NCBI GenBank assembly: GCA_018065085.1
Contig: JAGHUA010000016.1
Coordinates: 98,952 to 162,951 of the forward strand
Origin: Candidatus Liminaster caballi
Lineage (GTDB): Bacteria > Bacteroidota > Bacteroidia > Bacteroidales > UBA3663
Direction of reading: 5' to 3'
DNA length: 64,000 nt
Under the pieces are notes generated by a model, which saw only the letters and a list, made by a program, of their open reading frames with translations, was not told the origin of the DNA and ran no database searches. Made by a program: the position numbers and the translations under genes. Shown here in pieces: positions 43,173 through 53,147 of the stretch. Position 1 is the first letter of the stretch; each line of letters begins with the position of its first letter.

Positions 43173-43198
43173 GGTAAGGGGCATTATAACCCCTTACC
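43173..43198 (-). terminator. Terminator hairpin overlapping the secA stop codon
   Basis: A 9 bp perfect stem GGTAAGGGG / CCCCTTACC with an 8 nt loop. The last secA codons form one arm and the TAA lies in the loop. The minus strand continues into a T/A-rich stretch. It ends the DUF4105 - phosphatase-fold - secA operon. Confidence 0.7.
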
Positions 43199-46100
43199 GT
43201 GACAGTTCTTATATTTCAGACCAGATCCGCATGGACATGGGTCATTGCGGCCAACATGTGGCTGGGCGATGATCGGACGACGTGGCTGCGGTGTCGGAGG
43301 AACACCCGGCTGAGCAGGAGCGCCCGGAGCGCCGGCTGGACGACGGTCTGCAAGAGCTGAACCCATCTGTGCGTGACTTGCCTGCATGCGGCTGAAGTCG
43401 GCACGACGCTGTGGGGCAGCGGCCTTGAAATCCTGCTGTGGAGCAGACTGCTCTGGCTGATCCTTTGGTGGCTCAGGGATATGCAGCTGGCTGCGCATAA
43501 GGATGCGCGTGGCCTTGCTGTTCATCTTGCCTACCATTCGCTCGAAGATTCCGAATGACTCAACCTTGTAGATGAGGAGAGGATCCTTCTGCTCGTAGTG
43601 AGCATTCTGTACAGACTGCTTGAGGTCGTCGAGGTCACGGAGATTCTCCTTCCATGCCTCGTCGATGACGTGGAGCATGATGACCTTAAGGAAGGTCTTG
43701 ACGATGTTGTGACCCTGAGTCTGATTAGCTTCCTCAAGGTTGACTGGAATCTGATAGATGCGCTTGCCGTCGGTGAATGGTACGATGACATTCTTGACAA
43801 TGCCGCCGTCCTTCACGCGTTCATATATTTCTATAAGACGTGGGCCGATGGTCTCCTCAAGCTTCTTGCCCTTCTCATCGAAGTTCTTCATCGCAGCCGA
43901 GAAGATTGTGTCGGTCAGCTTGTCTGATGACATACCCTTGACGTCTGATTCCTTGAGTTCCATGTTCACGCCGAGGTTGCGATAAACCTCAAGGTTGAGC
44001 GAATCGAGGTCGGATGTCTCCTGATAGTTCTTGACGAGGTCGGCAGCGACATCGTAGGCCATGTTCATGAAATCGACCATGATACGTTCGCCCATCAGGG
44101 CATGGCGGCGGCGTGAGTAGATAACCTCGCGCTGCTTGTTGAGCACGTCATCATATTCGAGCAGGCGCTTACGGATGCCGAAGTTGTTCTCTTCGACTTT
44201 CTTCTGAGCCTTTTCGATGCCGCTTGAGAGCATTGACGATTCGAGAACATCGTCCTCGGACATTCCGCCGAAGAACTTGCTATCGACAATCTTCGAGATG
44301 CGGTCGCCGCCGAAGATGCGCATGAGGTTATCTTCGAGTGACACGAAGAATACAGATGAACCTGGGTCACCCTGACGTCCTGAACGGCCTCGCAGCTGAC
44401 GGTCAACACGACGAGACTCGTGGCGCTCGGTGCCGATGATGGCGAGACCGCCTGCAGCCTTGATCTCAGGCGACAGCTTGATATCGGTACCACGGCCAGC
44501 CATATTGGTGGCGATGGTCACGGTGCTTGCCATACCGGCCTTGGCAACGATCTCAGCCTCGCGCTGGTGGAGCTTGGCATTGAGCACGTTAGGAATGATG
44601 CCGTTCTGACGGAATGCCTTGTCGAGGAGCTCTGAGATCTCGACCGAAGTGGTGCCAATGAGTACAGGACGACCCTGTGCCACATATTCCTTGGCCTGAG
44701 CGATGACAGCCTTATACTTGGCACGCTTTGAACGATATACACGATCGTCGAGGTCCTTACGGGCGATAGGACGGTTGGTAGGGATGCTGACAACATCGAG
44801 CTTATAGATGTCCCAGAACTCGCCAGCCTCGGTCTCGGCTGTACCGGTCATGCCCGAAAGCTTGTGGTACATGCGGAAGTAGTTCTGAAGGGTGATGGTG
44901 GCAAAGGTCTGGGTTGTGGCCTCAACCTTTACGTGCTCCTTGGCCTCGACAGCCTGATGCAGACCGTCGCTCCAACGGCGACCCTCCATGATACGGCCAG
45001 TCTGTTCATCGACGATCTTGACCTTGCCGTCTTCAGAGACGATATAGTCAACGTCCTTCTCAAACATTGTGTATGCCTTGAGCAACTGGTTGACGGCATG
45101 GACGCGCTCGCCCTTGGTGGTGAACTGATCCATGATTTCGTCCTTCTTCTTCATCTTTTCCTCGGCTGTCAGCGAGCTGTGTTCAACCTCGGCAACCTCA
45201 GAACCGACATCAGGAAGAACGAAGAACTTTGGATCCTCGCCTTCGCCTGTCAGCATCTCGATGCCCTTGTCGGTCAGATCGACCTGCTTGTTCTTCTCCT
45301 CGATGGCGAAGTAGAGAGGTTCGAGAGCCTCGGTCATGCGCTGCTGGTTGTTCTCAAGGAATGTGGCCTCGGCACGGAGCATCTCCTGCTTCACGCCCTG
45401 TTCGCTAAGGAACTTGATGAGAGCATTGCTCTTAGGCCATGCACGATAGGCACGATAAAGCTGTACGGCACCTTCGTCGCGCACTTGCTTGTCGTCGTTG
45501 AGCACTTTCTTCTTTGCCTCGTTGAGAAGGTCGTTGGCAAGTTTCTTCTGTGCGGCAACAAGTTTCTCTACGCGAGGACGGAACTCCTGATAAAGTTCCT
45601 CGTCGCTATATTCCGATGTGCGAGGGGTAGGACCAGAGATGATCAATGGTGTTCGCGCATCGTCGATCAACACAGAGTCAACCTCATCGACAATGGCGAA
45701 ATTATGTTCGCGCTGCACGAGGTCCTCTGGGTGAGTGGCCATATTGTCGCGCAGATAGTCAAAACCGAACTCGTTGTTCGTGCCGAATGTGATGTCGCAG
45801 TTGTAAGCGCTGCGGCGGGCGTCGCTGTTTGGCTCGTAGCGGTCAATGCAGTCAACGCTAAGGCCGTGGAACTGATAGAGAGGGCCCATCCACTCGCAGT
45901 CACGCTTGGCGAGATAGTCATTGACGGTAACAACGTGAACGCCGTTGTGAGTCATGGCATTAAGGAATACAGGAAGTGTAGCCACGAGGGTCTTACCTTC
46001 ACCCGTTGCCATCTCGGCAATCTTACCCTGATGCAGAACGACGCCGCCGAAGAGCTGAACGTCATAGTGAACCATATCCCAACGTACAGGATTGCCGCCT

Positions 46101-46579
46101 GCCATCCATGTGGTCTTGTAGATGGCCTTGTCGCCCTCGATGGTCACGAAGTCACGTGTGGCAGCAAGGTCGCGGTCCATCTGTGTGGCTGTAACCTCTA
46201 CGGTCTCGTTGTTGGCAAAACGGTAGGCGGTGTGCTTGACGATGGCAAACACCTCAGGAAGAATCTCAATGAGCTGAGCGTCGAATGTTTCGAGCACCTT
46301 CTTCTTGAGTTCGTCAACCTCTGCCCAGAGTTTCTCGCGCTTATCGACCTCAAGGGTCTCGATGGTGGCACGGAGTTCTTCAATCTTCTTGCGGTCGGCA
46401 GCAACGGCGTCCTGCATCTGCTGCATGAGAGCCTGGCTGCGTGCACGGAGCTCATCGTTGCTGAGCTTCTCAATGGCAGGATATGCTGCCTTGATCTTTT
46501 CTACCCAAGGCTGGATGGCCTTAACATCGCGCTGCGACTTGTTGCCAAAGAGCTTGGTCAAAATACTGTTTATATTCAT
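43184..46579 (-). CDS. secA: Preprotein translocase ATPase SecA
   Basis: Motor ATPase that drives unfolded proteins through SecYEG. At 1131 aa it has the long form usual in Bacteroidota. Visible are the nucleotide site [29 protein letters not shown], the HWD region with GRMMEGRR-like [13 protein letters not shown], and helicase C motifs ([23 protein letters not shown]). A Pro/Gln/Ala-rich linker ends in the zinc-binding tail [14 protein letters not shown], used for SecB or lipid contact. It is third in an operon, 15 bp after the phosphatase-fold gene. Confidence 0.96.
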   Translation of the reverse strand: MNINSILTKLFGNKSQRDVKAIQPWVEKIKAAYPAIEKLSNDELRARSQALMQQMQDAVAADRKKIEELRATIETLEVDKREKLWAEVDELKKKVLETFDAQLIEILPEVFAIVKHTAYRFANNETVEVTATQMDRDLAATRDFVTIEGDKAIYKTTWMAGGNPVRWDMVHYDVQLFGGVVLHQGKIAEMATGEGKTLVATLPVFLNAMTHNGVHVVTVNDYLAKRDCEWMGPLYQFHGLSVDCIDRYEPNSDARRSAYNCDITFGTNNEFGFDYLRDNMATHPEDLVQREHNFAIVDEVDSVLIDDARTPLIISGPTPRTSEYSDEELYQEFRPRVEKLVAAQKKLANDLLNEAKKKVLNDDKQVRDEGAVQLYRAYRAWPKSNALIKFLSEQGVKQEMLRAEATFLENNQQRMTEALEPLYFAIEEKNKQVDLTDKGIEMLTGEGEDPKFFVLPDVGSEVAEVEHSSLTAEEKMKKKDEIMDQFTTKGERVHAVNQLLKAYTMFEKDVDYIVSEDGKVKIVDEQTGRIMEGRRWSDGLHQAVEAKEHVKVEATTQTFATITLQNYFRMYHKLSGMTGTAETEAGEFWDIYKLDVVSIPTNRPIARKDLDDRVYRSKRAKYKAVIAQAKEYVAQGRPVLIGTTSVEISELLDKAFRQNGIIPNVLNAKLHQREAEIVAKAGMASTVTIATNMAGRGTDIKLSPEIKAAGGLAIIGTERHESRRVDRQLRGRSGRQGDPGSSVFFVSLEDNLMRIFGGDRISKIVDSKFFGGMSEDDVLESSMLSSGIEKAQKKVEENNFGIRKRLLEYDDVLNKQREVIYSRRRHALMGERIMVDFMNMAYDVAADLVKNYQETSDLDSLNLEVYRNLGVNMELKESDVKGMSSDKLTDTIFSAAMKNFDEKGKKLEETIGPRLIEIYERVKDGGIVKNVIVPFTDGKRIYQIPVNLEEANQTQGHNIVKTFLKVIMLHVIDEAWKENLRDLDDLKQSVQNAHYEQKDPLLIYKVESFGIFERMVGKMNSKATRILMRSQLHIPEPPKDQPEQSAPQQDFKAAAPQRRADFSRMQASHAQMGSALADRRPAGAPGAPAQPGVPPTPQPRRPIIAQPHVGRNDPCPCGSGLKYKNCHGKGL

Positions 46580-46594
46580 TATGTTATGCGATTA

Positions 46595-48211
46595 TTATTT
46601 TCGAATTGTTGTTTGCAGTCCCGGGTGACGTGCTCCGCTCGGGGCTCTGATCCTTATAAATGCAGCCACTGTCGGGGCGATGACTGTTGCATCGACTGGC
46701 GTGGTAATGCGTTCGGGAATAATGTCCGGTGCGAACAGGATGGCAGGACCTGGAGCGATGTCATGGCGAGTCTGTGGCCGTTCCTCGCTCTGATCCTTAT
46801 ACTTATAGACCCAGCCCGGCAGGAGTGACACCACGAGGTCTCCGCCATAGAGTCGGCTGTATGAGCGACGCATGCGACGGATACGTTCGTTGTCGTCCTG
46901 ATGGAGTATCTGGTATTGTGTCACCACATCGTCCACGCCGCTGAACATCATCACGAACTCGGCGGCTGTGCGCTGCACGTCGGCCAGCTTGAGTCCTTTC
47001 TGTTCGATGGCGCGGTGATCGAGGTAGATCTGGTTGTCGGCATAATCAACGACATACTGACCCTGTCCATAGACCGAAATCAGATAGCTGTTGAGCAGGG
47101 ACGTGCATCGCGTGGCTGTGAAGACTCCGAGACGTGTACCCTCGACATCGGTGGTGCGTGTGGTGGTCTGTCCTGTGCCGGTCAGATAGATGACGGTATT
47201 GTTGAGACCCACCTGCTTGTCAACCAGCTCAAAAAGGTTCTTGAGCGAACGGTCGAGGCGGAGATAGATGTCCTGTAGCTCGGCTGCATACAGCTCAGGC
47301 TCTTCATGAAGCCATGTGCCGCAATAGAACGTGAGCTGCAGCATGTCGGTGGTGCGTCCCTGACCGAGCGAACCGGTAGTGAGCAGTATCTTCGAGAATT
47401 CGACAATGGCGTCGTTGACCAGCGGGCTCGACTTGAACCAAGCATAGCACGGCTGACCGTACTGATAGAATGTGTGGCTGAACGGCTTGGTGGCATAATG
47501 GTAGGGCATGATGCTCAGCGTGCCGTCGCCCGGCTGCATCGGTTCCCAGACGGCCTCGCTGAGAACGTACGACATCGGTTTGTCCTTGTTCTTGCGTTCG
47601 AGGTAGTGCGGGAAGTCCTTATAATAGGTGGTTGATGCCCATTTGCCATCCTTGTCGTCGATCCAGAAGGCACCATTGCCTGTATGTCCGGCGCCGATGA
47701 TCGCCTCTTCGGCATCAGGAGCGATGGAGTAGATGCGGCTTGTGCCCGATGAGGCCGTCTTGAGCTCGTCGGCAATGGTTGTGCCGGTCAGGGCACGGGC
47801 GGAATAGTTTGCCTCGGTGAAGTTGCCGATGAAATCCTTGTCGTAGAAGATTGACTGACGACGCAGCTTGGCTGTGTTAAAAACGTCCTTCGATGTCACG
47901 CCGTTGCTGAACGGATATGAGCCTGTGGCAAGCGTGGCGAGGGCAGAGGCGGCGTCGGGATTGTCGATGTCGAACACTACCTTCTCATAGACGATGCCCT
48001 TGTCCATCAGTAGACGCAGGCCGCCCTCGTCGAATTTCGACTCAAGGGCATAGAGATAATCTGTGCGCAACTGATCGACCGAGATGCCGATAATCAGCTT
48101 GGGTGTGGATGACGAACGCTGGCCTGTCGTCTCGGCATGCAAGACGTTGGCTGCTACTATCAGCAGCAGGGTGGTGGTCAGGATATGTGTGGCACTTTGT
48201 CTGTTTGTCAT
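46595..48211 (-). CDS. Alkaline-phosphatase-superfamily protein lacking catalytic residues
   Basis: Periplasmic protein of 538 aa with signal peptide (TTLLLIVAANVLHAE). The fold is recognisable from LIIGISVDQLRTDYLYALE and LATLATGSYPFSNGV. The family nucleophile, Thr or Ser before the ATxxTG motif, aligns to Ala in NPDAASALAT. The usual metal-binding DHG is replaced by TGTGQT. I infer a pseudoenzyme, perhaps a binding or scaffold protein. Its ATG overlaps the TGA of the DUF4105 gene, and secA follows 15 bp later. Confidence 0.78.
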   Translation of the reverse strand: MTNRQSATHILTTTLLLIVAANVLHAETTGQRSSSTPKLIIGISVDQLRTDYLYALESKFDEGGLRLLMDKGIVYEKVVFDIDNPDAASALATLATGSYPFSNGVTSKDVFNTAKLRRQSIFYDKDFIGNFTEANYSARALTGTTIADELKTASSGTSRIYSIAPDAEEAIIGAGHTGNGAFWIDDKDGKWASTTYYKDFPHYLERKNKDKPMSYVLSEAVWEPMQPGDGTLSIMPYHYATKPFSHTFYQYGQPCYAWFKSSPLVNDAIVEFSKILLTTGSLGQGRTTDMLQLTFYCGTWLHEEPELYAAELQDIYLRLDRSLKNLFELVDKQVGLNNTVIYLTGTGQTTTRTTDVEGTRLGVFTATRCTSLLNSYLISVYGQGQYVVDYADNQIYLDHRAIEQKGLKLADVQRTAAEFVMMFSGVDDVVTQYQILHQDDNERIRRMRRSYSRLYGGDLVVSLLPGWVYKYKDQSEERPQTRHDIAPGPAILFAPDIIPERITTPVDATVIAPTVAAFIRIRAPSGARHPGLQTTIRK

Positions 48212-49383
48212 CGGTCAAAGGTGCGTGAGTAGCAACGCAACGCCATGCAAATCATCAGAGGGAGAAATGCCGGATTGAAGTATTGCGCGCATACGAGTAC
48301 GAACACTATATATAATATTTCGGCGGCAAAGATAATGAAAAAATAGATACGACAAACTTTTTCGGCCTTTTTTATGCTGATTATTGGTGCAAATAGCACG
48401 TTTGTGGCCAAAAACAGCAGGCAATTGACGTTGTTATCGACTGCTGGGTGCTCGGAAAAGAAGTTGAGGAACCACAGAATGCAGCCTGTAAGGCCGGTCA
48501 CCAGGAGCAGGAGAGTGTCGAAGACATTGGCTGTTGTGCGGCTCGATGCCCACGTCCATCTGCCGAGTTTTTTGCTCAGGAACATTATCCATGCGAAAAG
48601 CATAGGAATCAGGCATACGACATTGGGCGAGAACGGTCCGCCGCAGTCATTCTCGATCTCTTCGGCAATGGCTGGGGCGTAGGGCGAAAGCTCTGATTCG
48701 GCGGCGACAAGAGGATGTCCGTCGATGCTGGCGTGTCGCAGGGCTTCCATCAGATAGTCGGGCAGGAACATCTGTTCGCGGAATGACGCCTGACGGTCGG
48801 CCCTTCCTGCAATGGCCAGCGAGATACCGAAGTCCAGCCAGTTGTTGCGGTTGGTCTTCTCCTGAAGCATGTCGCGCAGGGTTACCGGTCGGATCCAGGC
48901 GGTGTCGAACATCGCGAACCGGGTCAGAAGGTCATAAGGTCGTGTGGCACAGTTGTCGAAGAAGAAATTATAGCGGTAATTGCGGTTCTGGGGCTGGTAG
49001 TTGTCAATGAGGGTCGCAATCATAGCCTGCACCTGTGCCGAGTCGAGCCAGAGACGCTGTTCGGTGAGTTGCAGACCACGTTCGCGATAGTCTTCGATGA
49101 ACGACGAGGCATGGTTGGCACCCATGCGGTAGTTGCAGATTCCCTCTACAAAATGCCAGACGAAATTCGGCTCTCTGTAATTATAGACGCCATAGTGAAA
49201 GACGATGTCCGAACCGCCTTTCAAATCCTGCACTCGTATGCCTGTATGCCCGAAACGCTCGTAGGCACCGACACCGGGCGCGGCAGTCAGCAGGGAGATG
49301 TTGAGCGAGTCGCCGAAGAACATCTGGGCACGTGTGGTAATAACGCTCAAAAGTACAATAAGAGTTAGAATTGTGCGACGCAT
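48208..49383 (-). CDS. DUF4105 (Lnb-like N-terminal) membrane protein
   Basis: A 391 aa protein with a signal peptide (MRRTILTLIVLLSVITTRA), a periplasmic DUF4105 domain and about four C-terminal membrane helices. The domain has GAYERFGHTGIRVQD, FHYGVYNY and a Cys in FFFDNCATRPYDLL; this His and Cys pattern suggests a papain/NlpC-like or acyltransferase fold. I chose the start at 49383 because the signal peptide begins there; the frame is open another 105 bp upstream. It is the first gene of the operon leading to secA. Confidence 0.82.
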   Translation of the reverse strand: MRRTILTLIVLLSVITTRAQMFFGDSLNISLLTAAPGVGAYERFGHTGIRVQDLKGGSDIVFHYGVYNYREPNFVWHFVEGICNYRMGANHASSFIEDYRERGLQLTEQRLWLDSAQVQAMIATLIDNYQPQNRNYRYNFFFDNCATRPYDLLTRFAMFDTAWIRPVTLRDMLQEKTNRNNWLDFGISLAIAGRADRQASFREQMFLPDYLMEALRHASIDGHPLVAAESELSPYAPAIAEEIENDCGGPFSPNVVCLIPMLFAWIMFLSKKLGRWTWASSRTTANVFDTLLLLVTGLTGCILWFLNFFSEHPAVDNNVNCLLFLATNVLFAPIISIKKAEKVCRIYFFIIFAAEILYIVFVLVCAQYFNPAFLPLMICMALRCYSRTFDR

Positions 49384-49484
49384 TGGATTTTGTTGATATT
49401 GGTTAGAGTCAAAGCGTATGGCGCATAAGGGAGGCATACGCGAAAGGAAGATAAGGGTGTTAGCTGACGCAGCACGGCAAATCA

Positions 49485-49524
49485 ACAAAAAAGAAGCATC
49501 CTGTGTTTTTCATGGATGCTTCTT
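49485..49524 (-). terminator. Rho-independent terminator of the histone-like gene
   Basis: An 11 bp stem AAGAAGCATCC / GGATGCTTCTT with a 12 nt loop, followed on the minus strand by TTTTTTG. It lies 24 bp after the stop of the H1-like gene. Confidence 0.85.
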
Positions 49525-49547
49525 GTTTGAAAGATTTGAGGTGACTA

Positions 49548-49724
49548 TTATGCGTTTGCAGCCTCATTAGAAACGGTACGGAACTCCTTAAGGAGCTTGC
49601 CAAGTTCAAGAGAAGCCTTGCGAGCGCGGAGGCCAGCAGCCTTGTTGCCTTTGGTAACCTGAGCAGCAGCGTCCTTTGCGAACTCAACGTAAAGCTCATC
49701 GATCTTCTTTACCAATTCTTCCAT
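49548..49724 (-). CDS. Histone H1-like (Hc1-type) DNA-associated protein
   Basis: A small 58 aa protein beginning MEELVKKIDELYVEFAKDAA, then QVTKGNKAAGLRARKASLEL and LLKEFRTVSNEAANA. It has no ATP-binding or membrane features. Small Hc1-like proteins of this size are widespread in Bacteroidota and thought to bind DNA through Lys/Arg-rich helices. It has its own TATATTTG promoter box and a strong terminator, so it is a single-gene unit, probably well expressed. Confidence 0.85.
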   Translation of the reverse strand: MEELVKKIDELYVEFAKDAAAQVTKGNKAAGLRARKASLELGKLLKEFRTVSNEAANA

Positions 49725-49776
49725 AGTAATAGGGTTTTAATTAATGTATTAGTACTAGTACACAAATTGTACAGCG

Positions 49777-49784
49777 CAAATATA
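49777..49784 (-). promoter_or_regulatory. -7 element (TATATTTG) for the histone-like gene
   Basis: The minus strand reads TATATTTGCGC, 52 bp before the ATG at 49724. Confidence 0.65.
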
Positions 49785-49942
49785 TGGAGAAATAATCAAA
49801 TAGCAATAAAAAAAACAAAAAAAATGCACTTGCACGCCTATTTTTGTTGTTTTGACCATGAAAAATATACGATTTAATACGTTTTTTGTGTGTTTTTTGA
49901 TTTTTTTAATGAAAAAGTATGTAGGCATGTCTTTAAAATCAT

Positions 49943-49950
49943 TATCTTTG
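49943..49950 (+). promoter_or_regulatory. -7 element (TATCTTTG) for the lipoprotein gene
   Basis: TATCTTTGCGCG, 25 bp before the ATG at 49976. Confidence 0.7.
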
Positions 49951-49975
49951 CGCGTGATTTAATATATATTTAAAT

Positions 49976-50629
49976 ATGAGAAAACTATTTTTGTCATTAG
50001 CAACTCTCGTTTCGCTTGGTGCTTTTGTTGCCTGCGATGATGACGATGTGTCATACGCCGCAATCAGCGGAAGGGTATCAGAGAACGTAGTCAGCCTCAA
50101 GGGTGGCGTCACATATCTTGGCGGTATCACAGTGTCGCTCTACAAGGGCGAGAATGAACCAAAGACCCTCGTGGGCTCAAAGCGCACGGCTGCCGACGGT
50201 TCGTATGCCTTCACCAATCTCACACGCGGTCAGTACACCGTTTCTTTCGCTAGCGACCAGCAGACCTACATGCCTGTCGATACTACGCTTAACCTCTTCA
50301 ATCTCACTCCTTATGTGATTAATGCCAAAATGCACTATAACCTGCTTCTTGGCAATGGCATATGGAAGAGCAACGACAATGCTCTGACGCTATCTCTCAC
50401 CAGCAACTCGTTCCATCTCTATGACAGCCGTAAGTCGTCCAACGACCCTTATTACTACGGCTTCTATTCGGTCAACGATAACTACACAACACTTTTCTTC
50501 GACTATTACGAGGATAAGGCTAACGTAGGTACATTCGAGGCCGACTATATCGGCGAGGGTGCTATCTATATGTTCCTGCCAGAGGAGATCAACGGCAAGA
50601 ACCGCTATATCTTCTATAAGGACAACTGA
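49976..50629 (+). CDS. Predicted surface lipoprotein with carboxypeptidase-regulatory-like domain
   Basis: A 217 aa lipoprotein of unknown function. The signal peptide ends LGAFVAC, with acylated Cys20 followed by DDDD. An acidic run directly after the Cys is the Bacteroidota export signal to the cell surface. Residues about 28-110 form a beta-sandwich like CarboxypepD_reg/SpaA repeats (GGITVSLYKGENEP, AADGSYAFTNLTRGQYTVSF). The rest is Tyr/Asn-rich beta. It lies 39 bp before the lipid-headgroup-like operon and could be cotranscribed. Confidence 0.75.
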   Translation: MRKLFLSLATLVSLGAFVACDDDDVSYAAISGRVSENVVSLKGGVTYLGGITVSLYKGENEPKTLVGSKRTAADGSYAFTNLTRGQYTVSFASDQQTYMPVDTTLNLFNLTPYVINAKMHYNLLLGNGIWKSNDNALTLSLTSNSFHLYDSRKSSNDPYYYGFYSVNDNYTTLFFDYYEDKANVGTFEADYIGEGAIYMFLPEEINGKNRYIFYKDN

Positions 50630-50668
50630 TCTGTCGCGACTGACAGTCTTCAAGTCTTTTCTCCGACA

Positions 50669-51379
50669 ATGAACTTTGCAATCATAGCTGCGGGCGAGGG
50701 TTCAAGGCTTGCTCAGGAGGGGGTGTCAATGCCAAAACCATTGGTTCCCCTTCGTGGCGTACCCATGATCGACCGTCTTCTTGAGATATTTGTCGGTCTC
50801 AATGCCGGATGCATCGCTGTCATCGTCAATCCGAATATGAAGGACGTCGTGGAGCACGTCAGTCAATGGAAGGAACGGCACGCCGATGTCGATTTTCGTG
50901 TTGCCGTACAGCAGACACCCAGTTCGATGCACAGTTTTGGCGTTCTCTCGGACCTTCTTCCTGCCGGCAAGTTCATCCTCACCACGGTCGATACGATTTT
51001 CGATCCCGAGGAGTTTCGCCTGTATGTCGATCGCTTTGAGTCGGCTGACTCGGAGGCAACGGAGGTTGACGGAATGTTTGCCGTGACTACGTTTGTCGAT
51101 GACGAGAAGCCTCTCTGGATCTCGTTCGATGACGACATGATGATCACCGAATTCAGCGATACAGCAGGAGTGGCGGTGAGTGGCGGCATTTATGGCTTGC
51201 ATACTGAGTCGGCCCTGCCCGTGTTGCATAAGTGCTTGGACAGCGGTCAGGCAAGGATGAGAAACTATCAGCGGGCCCTGCTTGCCGATGGCCTTAAGAT
51301 AAAGGCATGTGTGTTTGATAGGATATTCGATATTGACCATGCGTCAGACATTGAGAAGGCTGAACAATGGTGCTGCTGA
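50669..51379 (+). CDS. Sugar/polyol-phosphate nucleotidyltransferase-like protein
   Basis: A 236 aa NTP-transferase fold enzyme. It has the G-x-G-x-R signature in IIAAGEGSRLAQEG, MPKPLVPLRGVPMID, and the metal-binding Asp in FILTTVDTIFD. It likely activates a phosphorylated sugar or polyol as a CDP- or UDP-derivative. Its neighbour encoding a CDP-alcohol phosphotransferase favours a CDP-polyol product such as CDP-inositol (inference). Its stop overlaps the following gene by 13 nt, so expression is coupled. Confidence 0.8.
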   Translation: MNFAIIAAGEGSRLAQEGVSMPKPLVPLRGVPMIDRLLEIFVGLNAGCIAVIVNPNMKDVVEHVSQWKERHADVDFRVAVQQTPSSMHSFGVLSDLLPAGKFILTTVDTIFDPEEFRLYVDRFESADSEATEVDGMFAVTTFVDDEKPLWISFDDDMMITEFSDTAGVAVSGGIYGLHTESALPVLHKCLDSGQARMRNYQRALLADGLKIKACVFDRIFDIDHASDIEKAEQWCC

Positions 51380-52236
51380 TTTCCAGGGCCGAGGAATATT
51401 CGCCCAATAATGTCGGAAAGGATCGTGCCGTGCTTGACGCCGTGTGTCGTGAACTCACGGGCGCGGGTCAGGAGGTGAAGGTGGTGCGCGAAGAAGACGC
51501 CACATCTGCCATGATCGAGGGCGCAAGCCTTGTGATGAGCATGGCGCGCAGGTGGCAGACACTGATGATGATCGAACGATCGGGATGCCGCTGTCTGAAC
51601 CGTCCGCAAAGTGTGCGCACCGTTGCCCACAGTCGCGAGATGACGCTCGAACTGATGCAAAGCGCTGGGGTAGAGGTTCCTCCGTTCTGGGGCTATGAGC
51701 CGTCGGACGATGACAGTTTTATGTGCGATGCCAACCTTCAGCAACTTCTGCCAGGATGGATCAAGGGAATGCACCGACGCGGTGTGACAAGCCGGGACGT
51801 ACGTTTCATCGACAATCCAATCGAAGCCGATACTGCCGTACTGACCATGGCGGCTGAAGGATATTCGGACATCGTCGTGACCAAGCATCTCGAAGGCTGT
51901 GTGCTCAAGTGCTATTGCGTGGCTGATGCTGATGGCAATGTGGTATGGTCAGGTTCGTTCCTGCCACAGACTGAAGGTTATACGAAGTTCGGCGATGAGG
52001 CGCACAACACGTACTCCGAATCTGCCGTAATGCCGGGCGAAGAAGCATTGCAGGATGTTGCAACCCGTATCGCACGTGTCTTGCGCCTCAGATATTTCGG
52101 TTTTGACGCCATCATAGGCAAGGACGGAAACATATCGGTGATCGATGTGAACGACTGGCCGAGCTACAGCCGATACCGCGATGTGGCTGCAAGGGCAATA
52201 GCCTGTGACGCACTCAAAAATGAATTGAAAAAATGA
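51367..52236 (+). CDS. ATP-grasp-like protein
   Basis: A 289 aa cytoplasmic protein that looks ATP-grasp-like: an N-terminal Rossmann-like part (MVLLISRAEEYSPNNVGKDR), a central lid with DIVVTKHLEGCVLKCYCV, and a C-terminal metal-binding end with GFDAIIGKDGNISVIDVNDW. The D-x-N near the end fits the metal site. It probably joins a carboxylate to an amine or phosphorylates a small substrate; specificity is unknown. It overlaps its neighbours by 13 nt and 4 nt. Confidence 0.65.
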   Translation: MVLLISRAEEYSPNNVGKDRAVLDAVCRELTGAGQEVKVVREEDATSAMIEGASLVMSMARRWQTLMMIERSGCRCLNRPQSVRTVAHSREMTLELMQSAGVEVPPFWGYEPSDDDSFMCDANLQQLLPGWIKGMHRRGVTSRDVRFIDNPIEADTAVLTMAAEGYSDIVVTKHLEGCVLKCYCVADADGNVVWSGSFLPQTEGYTKFGDEAHNTYSESAVMPGEEALQDVATRIARVLRLRYFGFDAIIGKDGNISVIDVNDWPSYSRYRDVAARAIACDALKNELKK

Positions 52237-53147
52237 CTGAACAGAATAAGATAAGATACGCCCAAGCGCTCAAACACCCTGACGTGGAGGAGCATATTGA
52301 CCTGTGGTTCTACAGGCCGATGGGTTTCCGTCTGGCATTGCTCGGCGAGAAGCTCGGATGGACTCCAAACCTGATTTCGGTCATCAGCATCTTCCTCGGC
52401 GTGGGTTGCGGCCTGTTGCTCTATCCTGCCGACTGGCGCCTGAACCTTTTGGGCATGCTGATGCTCGTATTGGCCGACATTTGCGACTCTGCCGACGGAC
52501 AGCTTGCCCGAATGACCCGCCAGTACAGCCGTCTCGGCCGTATCCTTGATGGTGCATGCGGCGATATCTGGTTCATCACCATCTATGTGTGTCTCTGTCT
52601 GCGCGGCGATGCGCTGCTCGGCCCATACATCTGGCTGATTGCATCACTTGCCGGACTCAGCCATCGTCAGCAGGCATCGCTGGCTGATTATTATAGGAAC
52701 GTACACCTGTTCTTTGTCAATGGCAAGAAGGGAAGCGAACTCGACGACTCGCGTCAGGTGGCTACGGACTACAGTCAGATCAGTTTCAGCAAGGAACCGC
52801 TCTATAAGGTGTTCATGTGGATGTATCACAACTACACCGTCGCTCAGGAAAAGCTCACGCCATCCATGCAGCGACTGCGCCTGGCGCTTGCCGAGCGTTA
52901 TGCCGACAGCCCAATCCCGAACTCGTTGAGTGAAGCATTCCGCAAGGAGTCAAAACCACTCATGAAATATTGCAACGCGCTGACTTTCAATTGGCGCGCC
53001 ATTACGATCTTTGTAACGCTGATGCTGGGAGTGCCCTACGTCTATTTCATCATTGAGATAACCGTGGGCAATCTCATCTACTGGCTGCTTCGCCGTCGTC
53101 ACGAACGCATCTGTGTGAAGTTTGCCGATATTGTTGAACAGTCATGA
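52233..53147 (+). CDS. CDP-alcohol phosphatidyltransferase family protein
   Basis: Inner-membrane enzyme of 304 aa that transfers a phospho-alcohol from a CDP-activated donor. The family signature is visible as DSADGQLAR followed after eight residues by GRILDGACGD. The first three Asp are in place; the fourth falls one residue late (GACGD rather than xxxD), a variation to check. Several hydrophobic helices follow. It begins in the ATGA overlap with the ATP-grasp gene and ends overlapping the flippase-like gene. Confidence 0.82.
   Translation: MTEQNKIRYAQALKHPDVEEHIDLWFYRPMGFRLALLGEKLGWTPNLISVISIFLGVGCGLLLYPADWRLNLLGMLMLVLADICDSADGQLARMTRQYSRLGRILDGACGDIWFITIYVCLCLRGDALLGPYIWLIASLAGLSHRQQASLADYYRNVHLFFVNGKKGSELDDSRQVATDYSQISFSKEPLYKVFMWMYHNYTVAQEKLTPSMQRLRLALAERYADSPIPNSLSEAFRKESKPLMKYCNALTFNWRAITIFVTLMLGVPYVYFIIEITVGNLIYWLLRRRHERICVKFADIVEQS

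Noticed and set aside
44864-46828. Long antisense frame (654 codons) opposite secA
   Set aside because: It mirrors the codon bias of secA, has no family features, and ends inside the neighbouring gene.
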